This document shows positions 24,094-33,235 of a stretch of 39,850 bases of DNA, piece by piece (the stretch's first letter is position 1; each line of letters opens with the position of its first letter). The position numbers and the translations under genes are program-made. Origin of the DNA: Candidatus Magasanikiibacteriota bacterium (GTDB lineage Bacteria; Patescibacteriota; Patescibacteriia; Magasanikbacterales; GWA2-37-8); assembly GCA_030650025.1 (NCBI GenBank), contig JAUSEN010000015.1, forward strand, positions 77,728 to 117,577. The letters run 5' to 3'. Below the pieces are notes generated by a model that saw nothing but the letters and a program-made list of their open reading frames with translations, ran no database searches and was not told the DNA's origin.

Positions 24094-24540
24094 GAGCTTG
24101 AGCAATTTTTTTGCCCACTGCTTTGTCAGTTGTGAATTTTTCTCCAAATTAAAATAAAAACTATCAATTTTTAACCTCTGATAAATTTCTTGTCCGCCCT
24201 CGGTTCGCAAAATCTCCGCCATCGTGTCTACGGCTTCACAGAAATTAGTAAAATCCGTGTCGCCACAGCCAAAGACCGCGAACCGTAAGCCTTTAGGGAA
24301 TTTGCCTTGGCATGACTCTAAAAATGCTTGCATAGTTTCTTGAATCTGCCCCTCTTGCCCTCCTACTTTCCAGCTGGGCGAGCCAAACAGGACTAGGTCA
24401 TATTTTTTGAGCTCTGGCGGTCGCGTGTCCACCGCTCGTTGCATTAGAACCATGTGCGCGCTTTTTAAAACATCTCTAATAATAGCCCCAACTTCATAGG
24501 TACTGCCCGAGTTCGTGGCGTAAACAATCAAAATCTTCAT
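24088..24540 (-). CDS. Flavodoxin
   Basis: ILIVYATNSGSTYEVG, VLFGSPSWKVGGQEGQIQETMQAFL, FAVFGCGDTDFTNFCEAVD. Confidence 0.93.
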   Translation of the reverse strand: MKILIVYATNSGSTYEVGAIIRDVLKSAHMVLMQRAVDTRPPELKKYDLVLFGSPSWKVGGQEGQIQETMQAFLESCQGKFPKGLRFAVFGCGDTDFTNFCEAVDTMAEILRTEGGQEIYQRLKIDSFYFNLEKNSQLTKQWAKKLLKLE

Positions 24541-25394
24541 ATGAATTTTTTCAAAACTCTGCTGATATCTCGTTTTGGCGCGCCCGCTGAAACTAGCGTG
24601 CGCTTCGCTAATTGTTTAATCTGTTCTTCATAAGTCGGCTCGCGTACCTGATAAAAAATTCCGATCGGAATTTGTTTCTCGCCCCATTCTAATAATTTGG
24701 CATACGCCGCGGTTTTACTGGTAACGTCATGGTCTTTACTCAAGCGGTACATATTGCGCTGAAAAAAAATGTGCGTATAAACCTGATTAAAAGTAACGCA
24801 CGGCTGAAGTACCTGGATAACCGCGAATCCGGGGTGAGCGTTGGCTCTAATTATTAAATCCATCAGCCCCGGAATGTCCCCAGCATAGCCACGCGCCAGC
24901 CAAGTGGCTCCGGCCGTGAGCGCGAGGGAGAGCGGCTGGAGAGGCTCCTCAATATTTCCTTGAGGCGTTGATTTAGATTTAAAACCTTTGGGCGAGCGTG
25001 GCGAGGTTTGGCCGGTGGTTAAACCGTAGATAGCGTTATCATGCAAAATAACCGTTAAATTTTGGTTGCGCCGCGCCGCGTGAATAAAATGATTCCCGCC
25101 CTCGGCCAAAGCATCGCCATCGCCCGTAAAAACAAAAACATTCAGTTTATGATTAGCCATTTTAATGCCCGCCGCGACCGGCAAAGGCCGGCCGTGTAGC
25201 CCTTCAAAACTCGATAATTTTACAAAATTATTGATATGGCCATGACAGCCAATCCCCGCGACCATGACAGTGTTGGTATTGTCCCAGCCCTCTTGAACAG
25301 CCGCGTCTTTAAAAGCAGTCCAAATGCCAAAATCACCACAGCCTGGGCACCAGGTCGGGGCAATCGGCGAAGCAAGTTGTTGGTGAGTGGTCAT
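24537..25394 (-). CDS. 2-oxoacid:ferredoxin oxidoreductase, beta subunit (TPP-binding)
   Basis: TWCPGCGDFGIWTAF, VAGIGCHGHINNF, VFTGDGDALAEGGNHFIHAARRN. Confidence 0.95.
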   Translation of the reverse strand: MTTHQQLASPIAPTWCPGCGDFGIWTAFKDAAVQEGWDNTNTVMVAGIGCHGHINNFVKLSSFEGLHGRPLPVAAGIKMANHKLNVFVFTGDGDALAEGGNHFIHAARRNQNLTVILHDNAIYGLTTGQTSPRSPKGFKSKSTPQGNIEEPLQPLSLALTAGATWLARGYAGDIPGLMDLIIRANAHPGFAVIQVLQPCVTFNQVYTHIFFQRNMYRLSKDHDVTSKTAAYAKLLEWGEKQIPIGIFYQVREPTYEEQIKQLAKRTLVSAGAPKRDISRVLKKFI

Positions 25395-25396
25395 AA

Positions 25397-27109
25397 CTAT
25401 CTTTTTAAAACCTTCTTAACTTCGCGCACGACTTCTTCCGGATACATTGGTCGGCCATCGTACTTTAAAAAACTATGGTTTATTTTTATACCAGTTTGTT
25501 CGGCAATCCAGCCTCGCATTTGGCCCGAGTAATTGCATTCGATATTTAAAATTTGTCGCGCTCTGCCCAAAATTTTGGCCACGGCTTGTGCCGGAAACGG
25601 ATTAAGCCAGTCTAATTGCAAAAAATTTACGTCCTTTAAATTAGGCAGGGCTTCTAAAATCGCGCCTTTATTACTCCCCCATGATACAATCGTTATTGCC
25701 GCGTCTTTATGGCCATAAAACTTGGGTGCGGGCATATCTTCCCGCGCGCAAGTAACTAATTTTTGCATACGCTTCTCCATCTGACTGTTACGATTCTCTA
25801 TCTCTTCGTTCGAATACCCGCGAGTATCGTGCTCGTCCGAATTAGCAATAACGTTATTACCAAGACCAGGTATTGAACGCAGTGAAATGCCGTCACGCGC
25901 CAGGGCGTAGCGTTCATAATTGGCTTGTTTTTTCAGTACTAACTTACCGCGTTCAATTTGGAAATCTTTACCAATAAACGGCGCTAGGCTCGTAAAACCC
26001 TCGCACAAGTGCTTGTCAATCATTACCACCACGGGAGTTTGATATTTTTCCGCCAGATTAAAGGCCTGCCGAGTCATCTCAAAACATTCTTGAATATCGC
26101 CGGGCGCGAGTACTATACGCGGAAAATCGCTCTGGTGCGCCCGCAGTACAAACTGCAAATCACCCTGCTCGGTCCAAGTAGGGAGCCCCGTGGCTGGCCC
26201 CGGGCGCATGCCTTCAATTATTACGAGCGGAGTTTCAGTAATACCAGAGAGGCCATAGCCCTCTGTCATTAAGCAAAAACCGCCTCCCGCTGTCGCGGTC
26301 ATGGCGCGCGCTCCGGCATAGGCCGCGCCAATCGCCATGTTAATCGCCGAGATTTCGTCTTCTGGTTGCTTATAAATATAACCAAATTCCTCTTGATACG
26401 CCGCTAAAATGGCTAAAATATTCGAGGTCGGCGTCATCGGGTAAATAGACGCAAATTGCATGCCCGCGGCTATGGCGCCGAGCGCCACCGCATCGTTCCC
26501 AGTCAGCACAATTTGCGGTTTGACTTTAGAGAGTGGTTTCAAAACCGGTCGTACAAACTTTTTATACTTCGTAAGTGCCGCCTTATAACCAGCCTCGGCA
26601 GTTTTGTGGTTCTCGGCCACTATCTGCTCGCTCTTCTTGGCAAATTCCTCACTGATTAATTGCTTCAAAATTGCCAAATCGCCCCCGAGCAGAGCCACGC
26701 TTGCCCCGAGCGCCACGGTGTTGCGCATTAATAGCGACCCGCCAACCTCGCGGGCAATTTGGTTGAGTGGCAGGGAAAATTTATTGATACCGCTCCGGAG
26801 CCCTTTTAAATCTAGATTTTTATCGCTGTCAAATACTATTCCGCTGGCAGGCGCTAGTTCGCTTTGATGCCGGTCAATCGTCTCTTGATTTAAGGCTACC
26901 AAAAAATCCGTATGCTGGTAGGGCGCGCGCGCCACGGCTTTACTAATCGTAACTTGCATCAAATTATGCCCGCCGCGAATCAAGGACGGGTACTCGCTGT
27001 AATTAAACACGCTATACCCCGAGCGGGTGGCAATTTTAGAAAACGTGAGTCCAGCGGACATAATGCCAAACCCGGCTTCGCCCCCGATTTTAAAAACAAA
27101 TGGCCGCAT
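25397..27109 (-). CDS. 2-oxoacid:ferredoxin oxidoreductase, fused gamma-alpha subunit
   Basis: IGGEAGFGIMSAGLTFSKIATRSGYSVFNYSEYPSLIRGGHN (gamma) then NDAVALGAIAAGMQFASIYPMTPTSNILAIL (alpha). Confidence 0.95.
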   Translation of the reverse strand: MRPFVFKIGGEAGFGIMSAGLTFSKIATRSGYSVFNYSEYPSLIRGGHNLMQVTISKAVARAPYQHTDFLVALNQETIDRHQSELAPASGIVFDSDKNLDLKGLRSGINKFSLPLNQIAREVGGSLLMRNTVALGASVALLGGDLAILKQLISEEFAKKSEQIVAENHKTAEAGYKAALTKYKKFVRPVLKPLSKVKPQIVLTGNDAVALGAIAAGMQFASIYPMTPTSNILAILAAYQEEFGYIYKQPEDEISAINMAIGAAYAGARAMTATAGGGFCLMTEGYGLSGITETPLVIIEGMRPGPATGLPTWTEQGDLQFVLRAHQSDFPRIVLAPGDIQECFEMTRQAFNLAEKYQTPVVVMIDKHLCEGFTSLAPFIGKDFQIERGKLVLKKQANYERYALARDGISLRSIPGLGNNVIANSDEHDTRGYSNEEIENRNSQMEKRMQKLVTCAREDMPAPKFYGHKDAAITIVSWGSNKGAILEALPNLKDVNFLQLDWLNPFPAQAVAKILGRARQILNIECNYSGQMRGWIAEQTGIKINHSFLKYDGRPMYPEEVVREVKKVLKR

Positions 27110-27113
27110 AATT

Positions 27114-29273
27114 TTATTCCAAAATAATTCTGCCGTCCACGGCCCAGCATTTACTCTCTGTCACAATCAAAGGATTAATCTCCATTTCTTTAATCTCTGG
27201 GTAAGTAAAGGCTAATCGGCTAATCGCTTCCATAGTTTGATAAACCATTGTTGTCGCGAGCGGCAAACTGCCGCGCCAACCCGCTAGCAATTTATAAATT
27301 TTATTTTTTTTCAAAACCTGCTCCGCGCCCGCTTTATCGATAGGCAAAATGGCGAGCGCGGTATCGCCCCACAATTCCGCGGTCACGCCACCGGCGCCGC
27401 ACAAAAGCACTGGCCCAAAACTCGGGTCTCTCTTAAAACCAACTATTAAATCAACTCCCCCGACTATCTGCTTTTGCAGTAAAACACTCACATCAGCGTT
27501 TTTAGCTAAATTAGTTTGCGTAATCGTCTTGCCAAAAATACGCAGGGCTTTATTGAGCTGGTCTTCGTTATAAATATTCACAATCACCCCGCCGACATCG
27601 CTCTTATGCAAAATCGCCGCGCTCGATAATTTTATAACCACTGGATAGCCAAATTTCTTCGCGGCCGCCCCCGCTTCATCATGGCTCATTATCTCAATAA
27701 AATCTGGGACTAAAAAACCGATTTTGCGTAAAAATTCTTGCGCCTCGAGACTGCTTAAAGCCTGGCGCGGCGCCCCTCTCTTAATACTTTTTAAATAACT
27801 CTCCCCGCTCTTGGCTGGCTTAGCAGGCAATTTAGCAACTTTAACCGCTACTCGCGGCCCCTTTTGCCGCTCGCGCCACTGCCACATTTTTGAGAGTGTT
27901 TGCAAAGCGTTTTCCGGATAGCGAAACGAAGGAATGCGATACTGATTCAGAATACGCTCTCCCCGCTCGATAGCGCTGCCGCCCATAAACGAGCACAAAA
28001 TTGGCTTACGCGTCTGGTGCGACAACTCGCCAATGACTTTGGCCGTAGCTTCAATTTGCGTCATTACCTGGGGAGTTAAAATCACTACCACGGCATCGAC
28101 GCTGTTTTCCGCGAGAACCGCCTGCAGCGCGTTCGCGTAACGATCCGCTAGAGCATCACCCAAAACATCAATCGGGTTATGAATATTGGCGGCCTTAGGC
28201 AAATGCTCGGCTAAAATTTTCTCGGTTTTTGGGGATAATTCCGCTAACTCAAGCCCGACAGTGATGGCCGCGTCCGTCGCTACCACGGCCGGGCCGCCGG
28301 CGTTTGACACAATCGCTACTCGCGGGCCTTCCGGCGCGTCTTCCCAAGCAAAAGCGCGGGCCACATTAAAAAAATCTTCCAAGCCATCAACCCGAATCGC
28401 CCCGGCCTGTTTGAGCGCCTCGTTCAATACGGCGTCATCATTGGCGATCGCGCCCGTATGCGACTGCGTGGCGGCTTGCGCCGCGCTGGATTTGCCGGGC
28501 CGCAAAATAAACACCGGGTCGACGAGGCTAAATTTTTTAACTAACTCCAAAAATTCTGTTCCCTTTTCAATGGATTCCAAATACATTCCAATGGGCCGGT
28601 GGCGCGAACTGCCGCCCCCGGCTAATTTGGAACGATTAACCCAGCTGGACTCTGGCACCTCCTCTAGCCAATACCGCAAAACGTCATTTTCTTTAATAAT
28701 AGTTTTATTGCCGAGCGTTATAAAATCCGAAAATCCGAGGCCAGTATAAGCCGACCAATCAAACGCGCTGGTCGCGATCGCGCCGGACTGGGAGATAAAA
28801 CGCAAATTACCGGAATTTTTTACCACGTTGCCAAACGTGGCATTAATCGGCAAACGATTATTAACAAAACCCAAACAGTTAGGGCCTAATATATTTAACT
28901 GATACTTTTGCGCGAGTTCAACCAGCTCTTTATCAAGGCTAACTCCATCACCGCCCGCTTCTTTAAAACCAGCGCTAAAAATTACTAAATTCCGCGTGCC
29001 CCTCTCCGCGATGGCGGGAAGCAAACGCAAAACGAGCGCCGCCGGCACGGCCACAACCGCTACGTCGGGCGGAGCAGGCAATTCGGCGTACGCGGAATAA
29101 GTTTTCAAGCCGCGCACTTCTTTAACCTCTGGATTAAGAGGATAGATCTTGCCTTTAAAGCCAGATTCCACGATATTTTTTAACACAATATTGCCAAGTT
29201 TTTTCTCGTCGTGTGAGGCTCCCACCACGGCGATAGACTTGGGGTTAAATAATTTGTTGAGACTTTGTTTCAT
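27114..29273 (-). CDS. ADP-forming acetate/acyl--CoA ligase, fused alpha-beta
   Basis: NPKSIAVVGASHDEKKLGNIVLKNI, GPNCLGFVN, RFISQSGAIATSAFDW, SHTGAIANDDAV, ATP-grasp FGYPVVIKLSSAAILHKSDVGGVI. Start set at the internal Met (MKQSLNKLF). Confidence 0.93.
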   Translation of the reverse strand: MKQSLNKLFNPKSIAVVGASHDEKKLGNIVLKNIVESGFKGKIYPLNPEVKEVRGLKTYSAYAELPAPPDVAVVAVPAALVLRLLPAIAERGTRNLVIFSAGFKEAGGDGVSLDKELVELAQKYQLNILGPNCLGFVNNRLPINATFGNVVKNSGNLRFISQSGAIATSAFDWSAYTGLGFSDFITLGNKTIIKENDVLRYWLEEVPESSWVNRSKLAGGGSSRHRPIGMYLESIEKGTEFLELVKKFSLVDPVFILRPGKSSAAQAATQSHTGAIANDDAVLNEALKQAGAIRVDGLEDFFNVARAFAWEDAPEGPRVAIVSNAGGPAVVATDAAITVGLELAELSPKTEKILAEHLPKAANIHNPIDVLGDALADRYANALQAVLAENSVDAVVVILTPQVMTQIEATAKVIGELSHQTRKPILCSFMGGSAIERGERILNQYRIPSFRYPENALQTLSKMWQWRERQKGPRVAVKVAKLPAKPAKSGESYLKSIKRGAPRQALSSLEAQEFLRKIGFLVPDFIEIMSHDEAGAAAKKFGYPVVIKLSSAAILHKSDVGGVIVNIYNEDQLNKALRIFGKTITQTNLAKNADVSVLLQKQIVGGVDLIVGFKRDPSFGPVLLCGAGGVTAELWGDTALAILPIDKAGAEQVLKKNKIYKLLAGWRGSLPLATTMVYQTMEAISRLAFTYPEIKEMEINPLIVTESKCWAVDGRIILE

Positions 29274-29280
29274 ACTGTTT

Positions 29281-29309
29281 ATTATAGCATTATCTGGTTT
29301 TACAGGCAA
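29281..29309 (-). promoter_or_regulatory. Promoter of the acyl-CoA ligase operon: TTGCCT-N17-TATAAT, 7 nt from the ATG
   Basis: Minus strand: ttgcct gtaaaaccagataatgc tataat aaacagt ATG. Confidence 0.8.
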
Positions 29310-29338
29310 TTGAATAATGCCCGGAAACTTGCTATCAT
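29310..29338 (+). promoter_or_regulatory. Divergent promoter: TTGAAT-N17-TATCAT, 7 nt from the ATG
   Basis: Plus strand: ttgaat aatgcccggaaacttgc tatcat acccttt ATG. Confidence 0.75.
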
Positions 29339-29345
29339 ACCCTTT

Positions 29346-30677
29346 ATGAAGACTTACCTAAAAATAGTTTATTTAGTATTGGCAATTTTTTTAATTTTGC
29401 CATTTGTGACGCTGTCATCAACCTTGCCAGCCCTAAGCGATACGCGCGCGGAGCTCGAGCAAGAGTTGCAAAATATCGAAGCCCAAATCAAACAGCTGGA
29501 AAACGAACTCAAAACCACTACTACCCAAAAAAAACAATTGCAGGCTAAAATTAATCAGCTCAAAAAAGAACAATCGGTTTTGGTTTTAAAAATTAAATCC
29601 ACGAATCTAACAATTAAAAAAATTGAAACTAATATCACGGTCACGGAAGCGGCTATTAAAACTACTACCCAGCGCATAAGTTCAGACCGCGTGCATCTCG
29701 CCACTCTACTGCGTTCCTTGCGCGAGCAAAGCGACACGGGTTTCCTCTTGCCGCTCCTCGAGCCCGGTGGCCTCTCGCAAACTCTAGACAAAATTCAAAG
29801 CTATGAAACCCTATCGATTAATATTTTAGCTATTCTCCAGGACTTACAAGGCGCCAAGCGCGACCTCGACAAAAAACATCTGGAACTCGGAGAAGCCGAA
29901 GAAGACGCTAAAACCATGCTCTCTATCCAAACCATTCAACAGCAAGCTCTGCGGTCTAAATTAGGCGAAGAAACCAGTTTGCTAGAAAACACCAAAGGCC
30001 AAGAAGCCAATTATCAGGCTCTCATCTCCAATCAAAAAAAGATCGCGGCCCAAATCAGAAGCCGCATCTATGAATTGTTTGAGGCGGATCGCGCTGTCAC
30101 CTTTGGCCAGGCCGTGGAAATCGCCCAAATGGTGGAAAAGCTCACGGGCGTGCGCGCCGCGTTTTTACTGGCTATCTTGACGCAAGAGTCTAATTTAGGA
30201 AAAAACGTGGGCTCTTGCAACCGCGCCGGCGACCCGCCCGAAAAAAGCTGGCGCGTGGTGATGAAGCCCGAACGCGACCAAGAACCATTTAAAACTGTTA
30301 CCGAAGAATTAGGCCTCAATATCGACACCACGCCGGTTTCCTGCCCCATGAAAGACAAAAAAGGCAAACAAATCGGCTGGGGCGGCGCCATGGGGCCAGC
30401 CCAATTTATTCCTTCCACTTGGATGGGCTACCGCTCCAAAATCACGGCTCTAACCGGCAAAAGCGTAGCCAACCCCTGGGATATTCGCGACGCCTTTTTA
30501 GCCGCGGGTCTGAAACTCGGCAGCCAAGGAGCGACCAATGTGAGTGGCGAGTGGAAAGCCGCCATGCTCTACTTCTCGGGCTCAACTAATCTCCGCTATC
30601 GTTTTTATGGGGATAATGTCGTAGCCACGGCTAACAAATACCAGACCGACATTGAATCCTTGGCCGCTGGTTCGTAA
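29346..30677 (+). CDS. Secreted coiled-coil plus lytic transglycosylase-like murein hydrolase
   Basis: Signal peptide, long coiled coil (ELEQELQNIEAQIKQLENELK...), then AFLLAILTQESNLGKNVGSC...WGGAMGPAQFIPSTWMGY...AAMLYFSG. Confidence 0.85.
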   Translation: MKTYLKIVYLVLAIFLILPFVTLSSTLPALSDTRAELEQELQNIEAQIKQLENELKTTTTQKKQLQAKINQLKKEQSVLVLKIKSTNLTIKKIETNITVTEAAIKTTTQRISSDRVHLATLLRSLREQSDTGFLLPLLEPGGLSQTLDKIQSYETLSINILAILQDLQGAKRDLDKKHLELGEAEEDAKTMLSIQTIQQQALRSKLGEETSLLENTKGQEANYQALISNQKKIAAQIRSRIYELFEADRAVTFGQAVEIAQMVEKLTGVRAAFLLAILTQESNLGKNVGSCNRAGDPPEKSWRVVMKPERDQEPFKTVTEELGLNIDTTPVSCPMKDKKGKQIGWGGAMGPAQFIPSTWMGYRSKITALTGKSVANPWDIRDAFLAAGLKLGSQGATNVSGEWKAAMLYFSGSTNLRYRFYGDNVVATANKYQTDIESLAAGS

Positions 30678-30688
30678 TTTTTAAAGCT

Positions 30689-31291
30689 ATGACTAGCGAA
30701 CAATTTCTCGCGATGGTCGCTTGGGTGTTAGCGCACGGCTATTATCTTATTTTTTTAGCGATGCTAATTGAAGGCCCTTTAGTCAGCGCCGCGGCCGCGT
30801 TTGGGGCATCATTAGGCTATTTTGATTTATGGATAATTTGCGCGTTGTCCTTCCTCGGCGATATTATTGCCGATCTCGTTTACTACGCCCTCGGCTATTT
30901 TGGCCTCATGCCGCTCATCAGCAAATTTCTCCCCGCCGCGAGCGCGGCGCGCTACAGTCGCATTAAAGAACTGCTCACGAGGCATGGCTCTAAAAGCATA
31001 GTCATAATGAAATATACGCCGCTCCTGCCCCTCCCTGGTTTTATCGCGCTCGGCGCCGCGCGCTTTAGCCTCAAACGCTTCCTGCTAGTCGGCGGCTTGG
31101 CGACTATCCCTCGCACCGTAATATTTATTATTATCGGTTATTATTCCGGATTCTTTTTTACCACCTACAAAAATTATATTGCCAATGCGCCGGCTCTCTT
31201 TTTTATAATCGCTTTGTTTTTCGTAGCCGCCGCCATTATTTACAATCGCGTGTCGGCTTTGGCCGCTAAACGGCTAGCTAATTCCCCATGA
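30689..31291 (+). CDS. DedA/SNARE-associated family membrane protein
   Basis: YLIFLAMLIEGPLVSAAAAFGASLGYFDLW, FLGDIIADLVYYALGYFG, YTPLLPLPGFIALGAARFSLKRFL. Confidence 0.88.
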   Translation: MTSEQFLAMVAWVLAHGYYLIFLAMLIEGPLVSAAAAFGASLGYFDLWIICALSFLGDIIADLVYYALGYFGLMPLISKFLPAASAARYSRIKELLTRHGSKSIVIMKYTPLLPLPGFIALGAARFSLKRFLLVGGLATIPRTVIFIIIGYYSGFFFTTYKNYIANAPALFFIIALFFVAAAIIYNRVSALAAKRLANSP

Positions 31292-32496
31292 AAATCGCGG
31301 TCTTTTCCGACAATTTTTACCCCGAACTAAGCGGCATCAGTGATTCTATCATTACTCTTGCCGCCACCCTAGCCAAAAGTGGCCATACCACCGCTTTTTT
31401 TGCGCCCTATTACTCACCTAAAAATTACCGTCTCCGCAACGTGCCGATAGCAGAACCAAACCTCGGCCCCAATATCAAAATTTCCCGTCTGGTTTCCCTC
31501 CCCTACTATAAAGGGCCGACCAAACAAAGCCGCGTAGTCATTCCGGGAATTTACCCGTTTAACACTCTCAAAAAATTTGCTCCCGATCTTATCCACACGC
31601 ACCTGTTTTTTGGCGCCGGCCTTAGCGCCCTCTTAGCCGCGCGCCGCCTAGAGCGGCCTCTCGTTGGCACCAATCACACTGCCTTTCAAGAATTTCTAAA
31701 ATATTTTCCCGTTCAATCGGAGTTTCTAAAAAACCAAGTCTTAAAATACGTCAGCTGGTATTATAACCACTGCCAATTCGTGAGTGCTCCCTCAAGCTTT
31801 ATTTTGGACGAAATGAGATCATATGGCTTCACCAAACCAACGGCCGTGATTTCTAACCCCGTGGACACTGTTTTATTTACTCCCCCCACTCCTTTAGAAA
31901 AACAAGCCCTCAAGAAAAAATTTGGGTTTGGTAGCCACACCATAATTTATGGCGGCCGCCTCTCCCCGGAAAAACACGTGGATATTATCTTGCGCGCCTT
32001 GGCTGTTGTTATTAAGGCTGTGCCGACAGCCGAATTTATTATTCTCGGCCATGGCCAGAGCCTAAACAACTTAAAAAAACTGGCGGTTGAATTACAAATA
32101 CAAAAGCAAACAAAATTTATCGGGTCTGTAAACCAAACCACCTTAAGTGAAATGTTCAAAGCCGCTGATATTTTTACCATTATGGGAACTGCCGAAACCC
32201 AATGCCTTAGCATGATGAACGCTTTTGCCTCTGGAATCCCGGCCATCGGCGCCGCGGCCGGCGGCTTGCGCGAATATCTTAATTCCAAAGTCGGGAGGCT
32301 CGTGGCGCCCGGCGACTGGCGCGCCTTGGCTATCGCTCTAACTGAACTCCTCCAAAATAACGACTTACGCCAAGCTCTGGGGCGAAACGCCCGCGGCTAT
32401 GTGGAACAATTTTCTAGTACTCTAGTTGCGCAAAAATGGGAATCTGTATATACTAAAATCATTGCTAAATGGCGCTTGAGTCGCCCTAATTTATGA
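31288..32496 (+). CDS. Glycosyltransferase family 4-like (GT-B)
   Basis: IAVFSDNFYPELSGISDSI, IHTHLFFGAGLSALLAARRLERPLVGTNHT, IYGGRLSPEKHVDIILRAL, overlapping ATGA start. Confidence 0.93.
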   Translation: MKIAVFSDNFYPELSGISDSIITLAATLAKSGHTTAFFAPYYSPKNYRLRNVPIAEPNLGPNIKISRLVSLPYYKGPTKQSRVVIPGIYPFNTLKKFAPDLIHTHLFFGAGLSALLAARRLERPLVGTNHTAFQEFLKYFPVQSEFLKNQVLKYVSWYYNHCQFVSAPSSFILDEMRSYGFTKPTAVISNPVDTVLFTPPTPLEKQALKKKFGFGSHTIIYGGRLSPEKHVDIILRALAVVIKAVPTAEFIILGHGQSLNNLKKLAVELQIQKQTKFIGSVNQTTLSEMFKAADIFTIMGTAETQCLSMMNAFASGIPAIGAAAGGLREYLNSKVGRLVAPGDWRALAIALTELLQNNDLRQALGRNARGYVEQFSSTLVAQKWESVYTKIIAKWRLSRPNL

Positions 32497-33227
32497 TTGT
32501 TTCTTTTGTTATTCCCGCGTATAATGAAGCCAAATACCTCTCTCTTTGTTTAGATTCAGTATTAGCTCTAAAAAAAAGCTCCCCCCACACCATTGAAATA
32601 ATCGTGGTTGATAATGCTTCGACTGATGCCACCGCGCTAATTGCGGCGCGCTATAAAGATGTCACTGTCATTACCGAACCAATCCAAGGCTTAGCCGCCG
32701 CGCGCCAAGCTGGATTCAAAGCGGCCAAGGGCGAACTGATCGCGAACATTGACGCTGACACGATAGTACCAGGCGCTTGGCTAAATACTGCTCTAAAATT
32801 TTTTGAGAACGACAAGCGTTTAGTGGCTTTAAGCGGCCCGCATGATTTTTATGATGCTAGGCCAATTACCAGAAAATGGATCCGTATTTTTTACGGCGCC
32901 GCTTATTTAGTTTATCTGCTCAATGCTTATGTTTTTCGCTCTGGCTCCCTCCTGCAAGGTGGAAATTTTATTGTCAAAAAATCGGCCTTAAAAAAAATAA
33001 ACGGCTTTAACTCCGACTATACCTTTTACGGAGAAGACGCCGACATCGCGCGTCGTCTGTTCAAAGTCGGCCGCGTGGTATTTACTTTTAAACTCCCTAT
33101 TTTCGCCTCGGCGCGCCGTTTAAAAAAACAGGGTGCTCTCTGGACCGCGGCGCATTATGCCGCCGGATATATTTGGGCCGTGATATTCAAAAAACCTCTC
33201 CCCAAAACCAGCCCTAATTATCGCTGA
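32493..33227 (+). CDS. Glycosyltransferase family 2
   Basis: SFVIPAYNEAKYLSLCLDSVLAL, IIVVDNASTDAT, ANIDADTIVPGAWL, YGEDADIARRLFKVG. Confidence 0.94.
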   Translation: MIVSFVIPAYNEAKYLSLCLDSVLALKKSSPHTIEIIVVDNASTDATALIAARYKDVTVITEPIQGLAAARQAGFKAAKGELIANIDADTIVPGAWLNTALKFFENDKRLVALSGPHDFYDARPITRKWIRIFYGAAYLVYLLNAYVFRSGSLLQGGNFIVKKSALKKINGFNSDYTFYGEDADIARRLFKVGRVVFTFKLPIFASARRLKKQGALWTAAHYAAGYIWAVIFKKPLPKTSPNYR

Positions 33228-33235
33228 TAAAAAAA

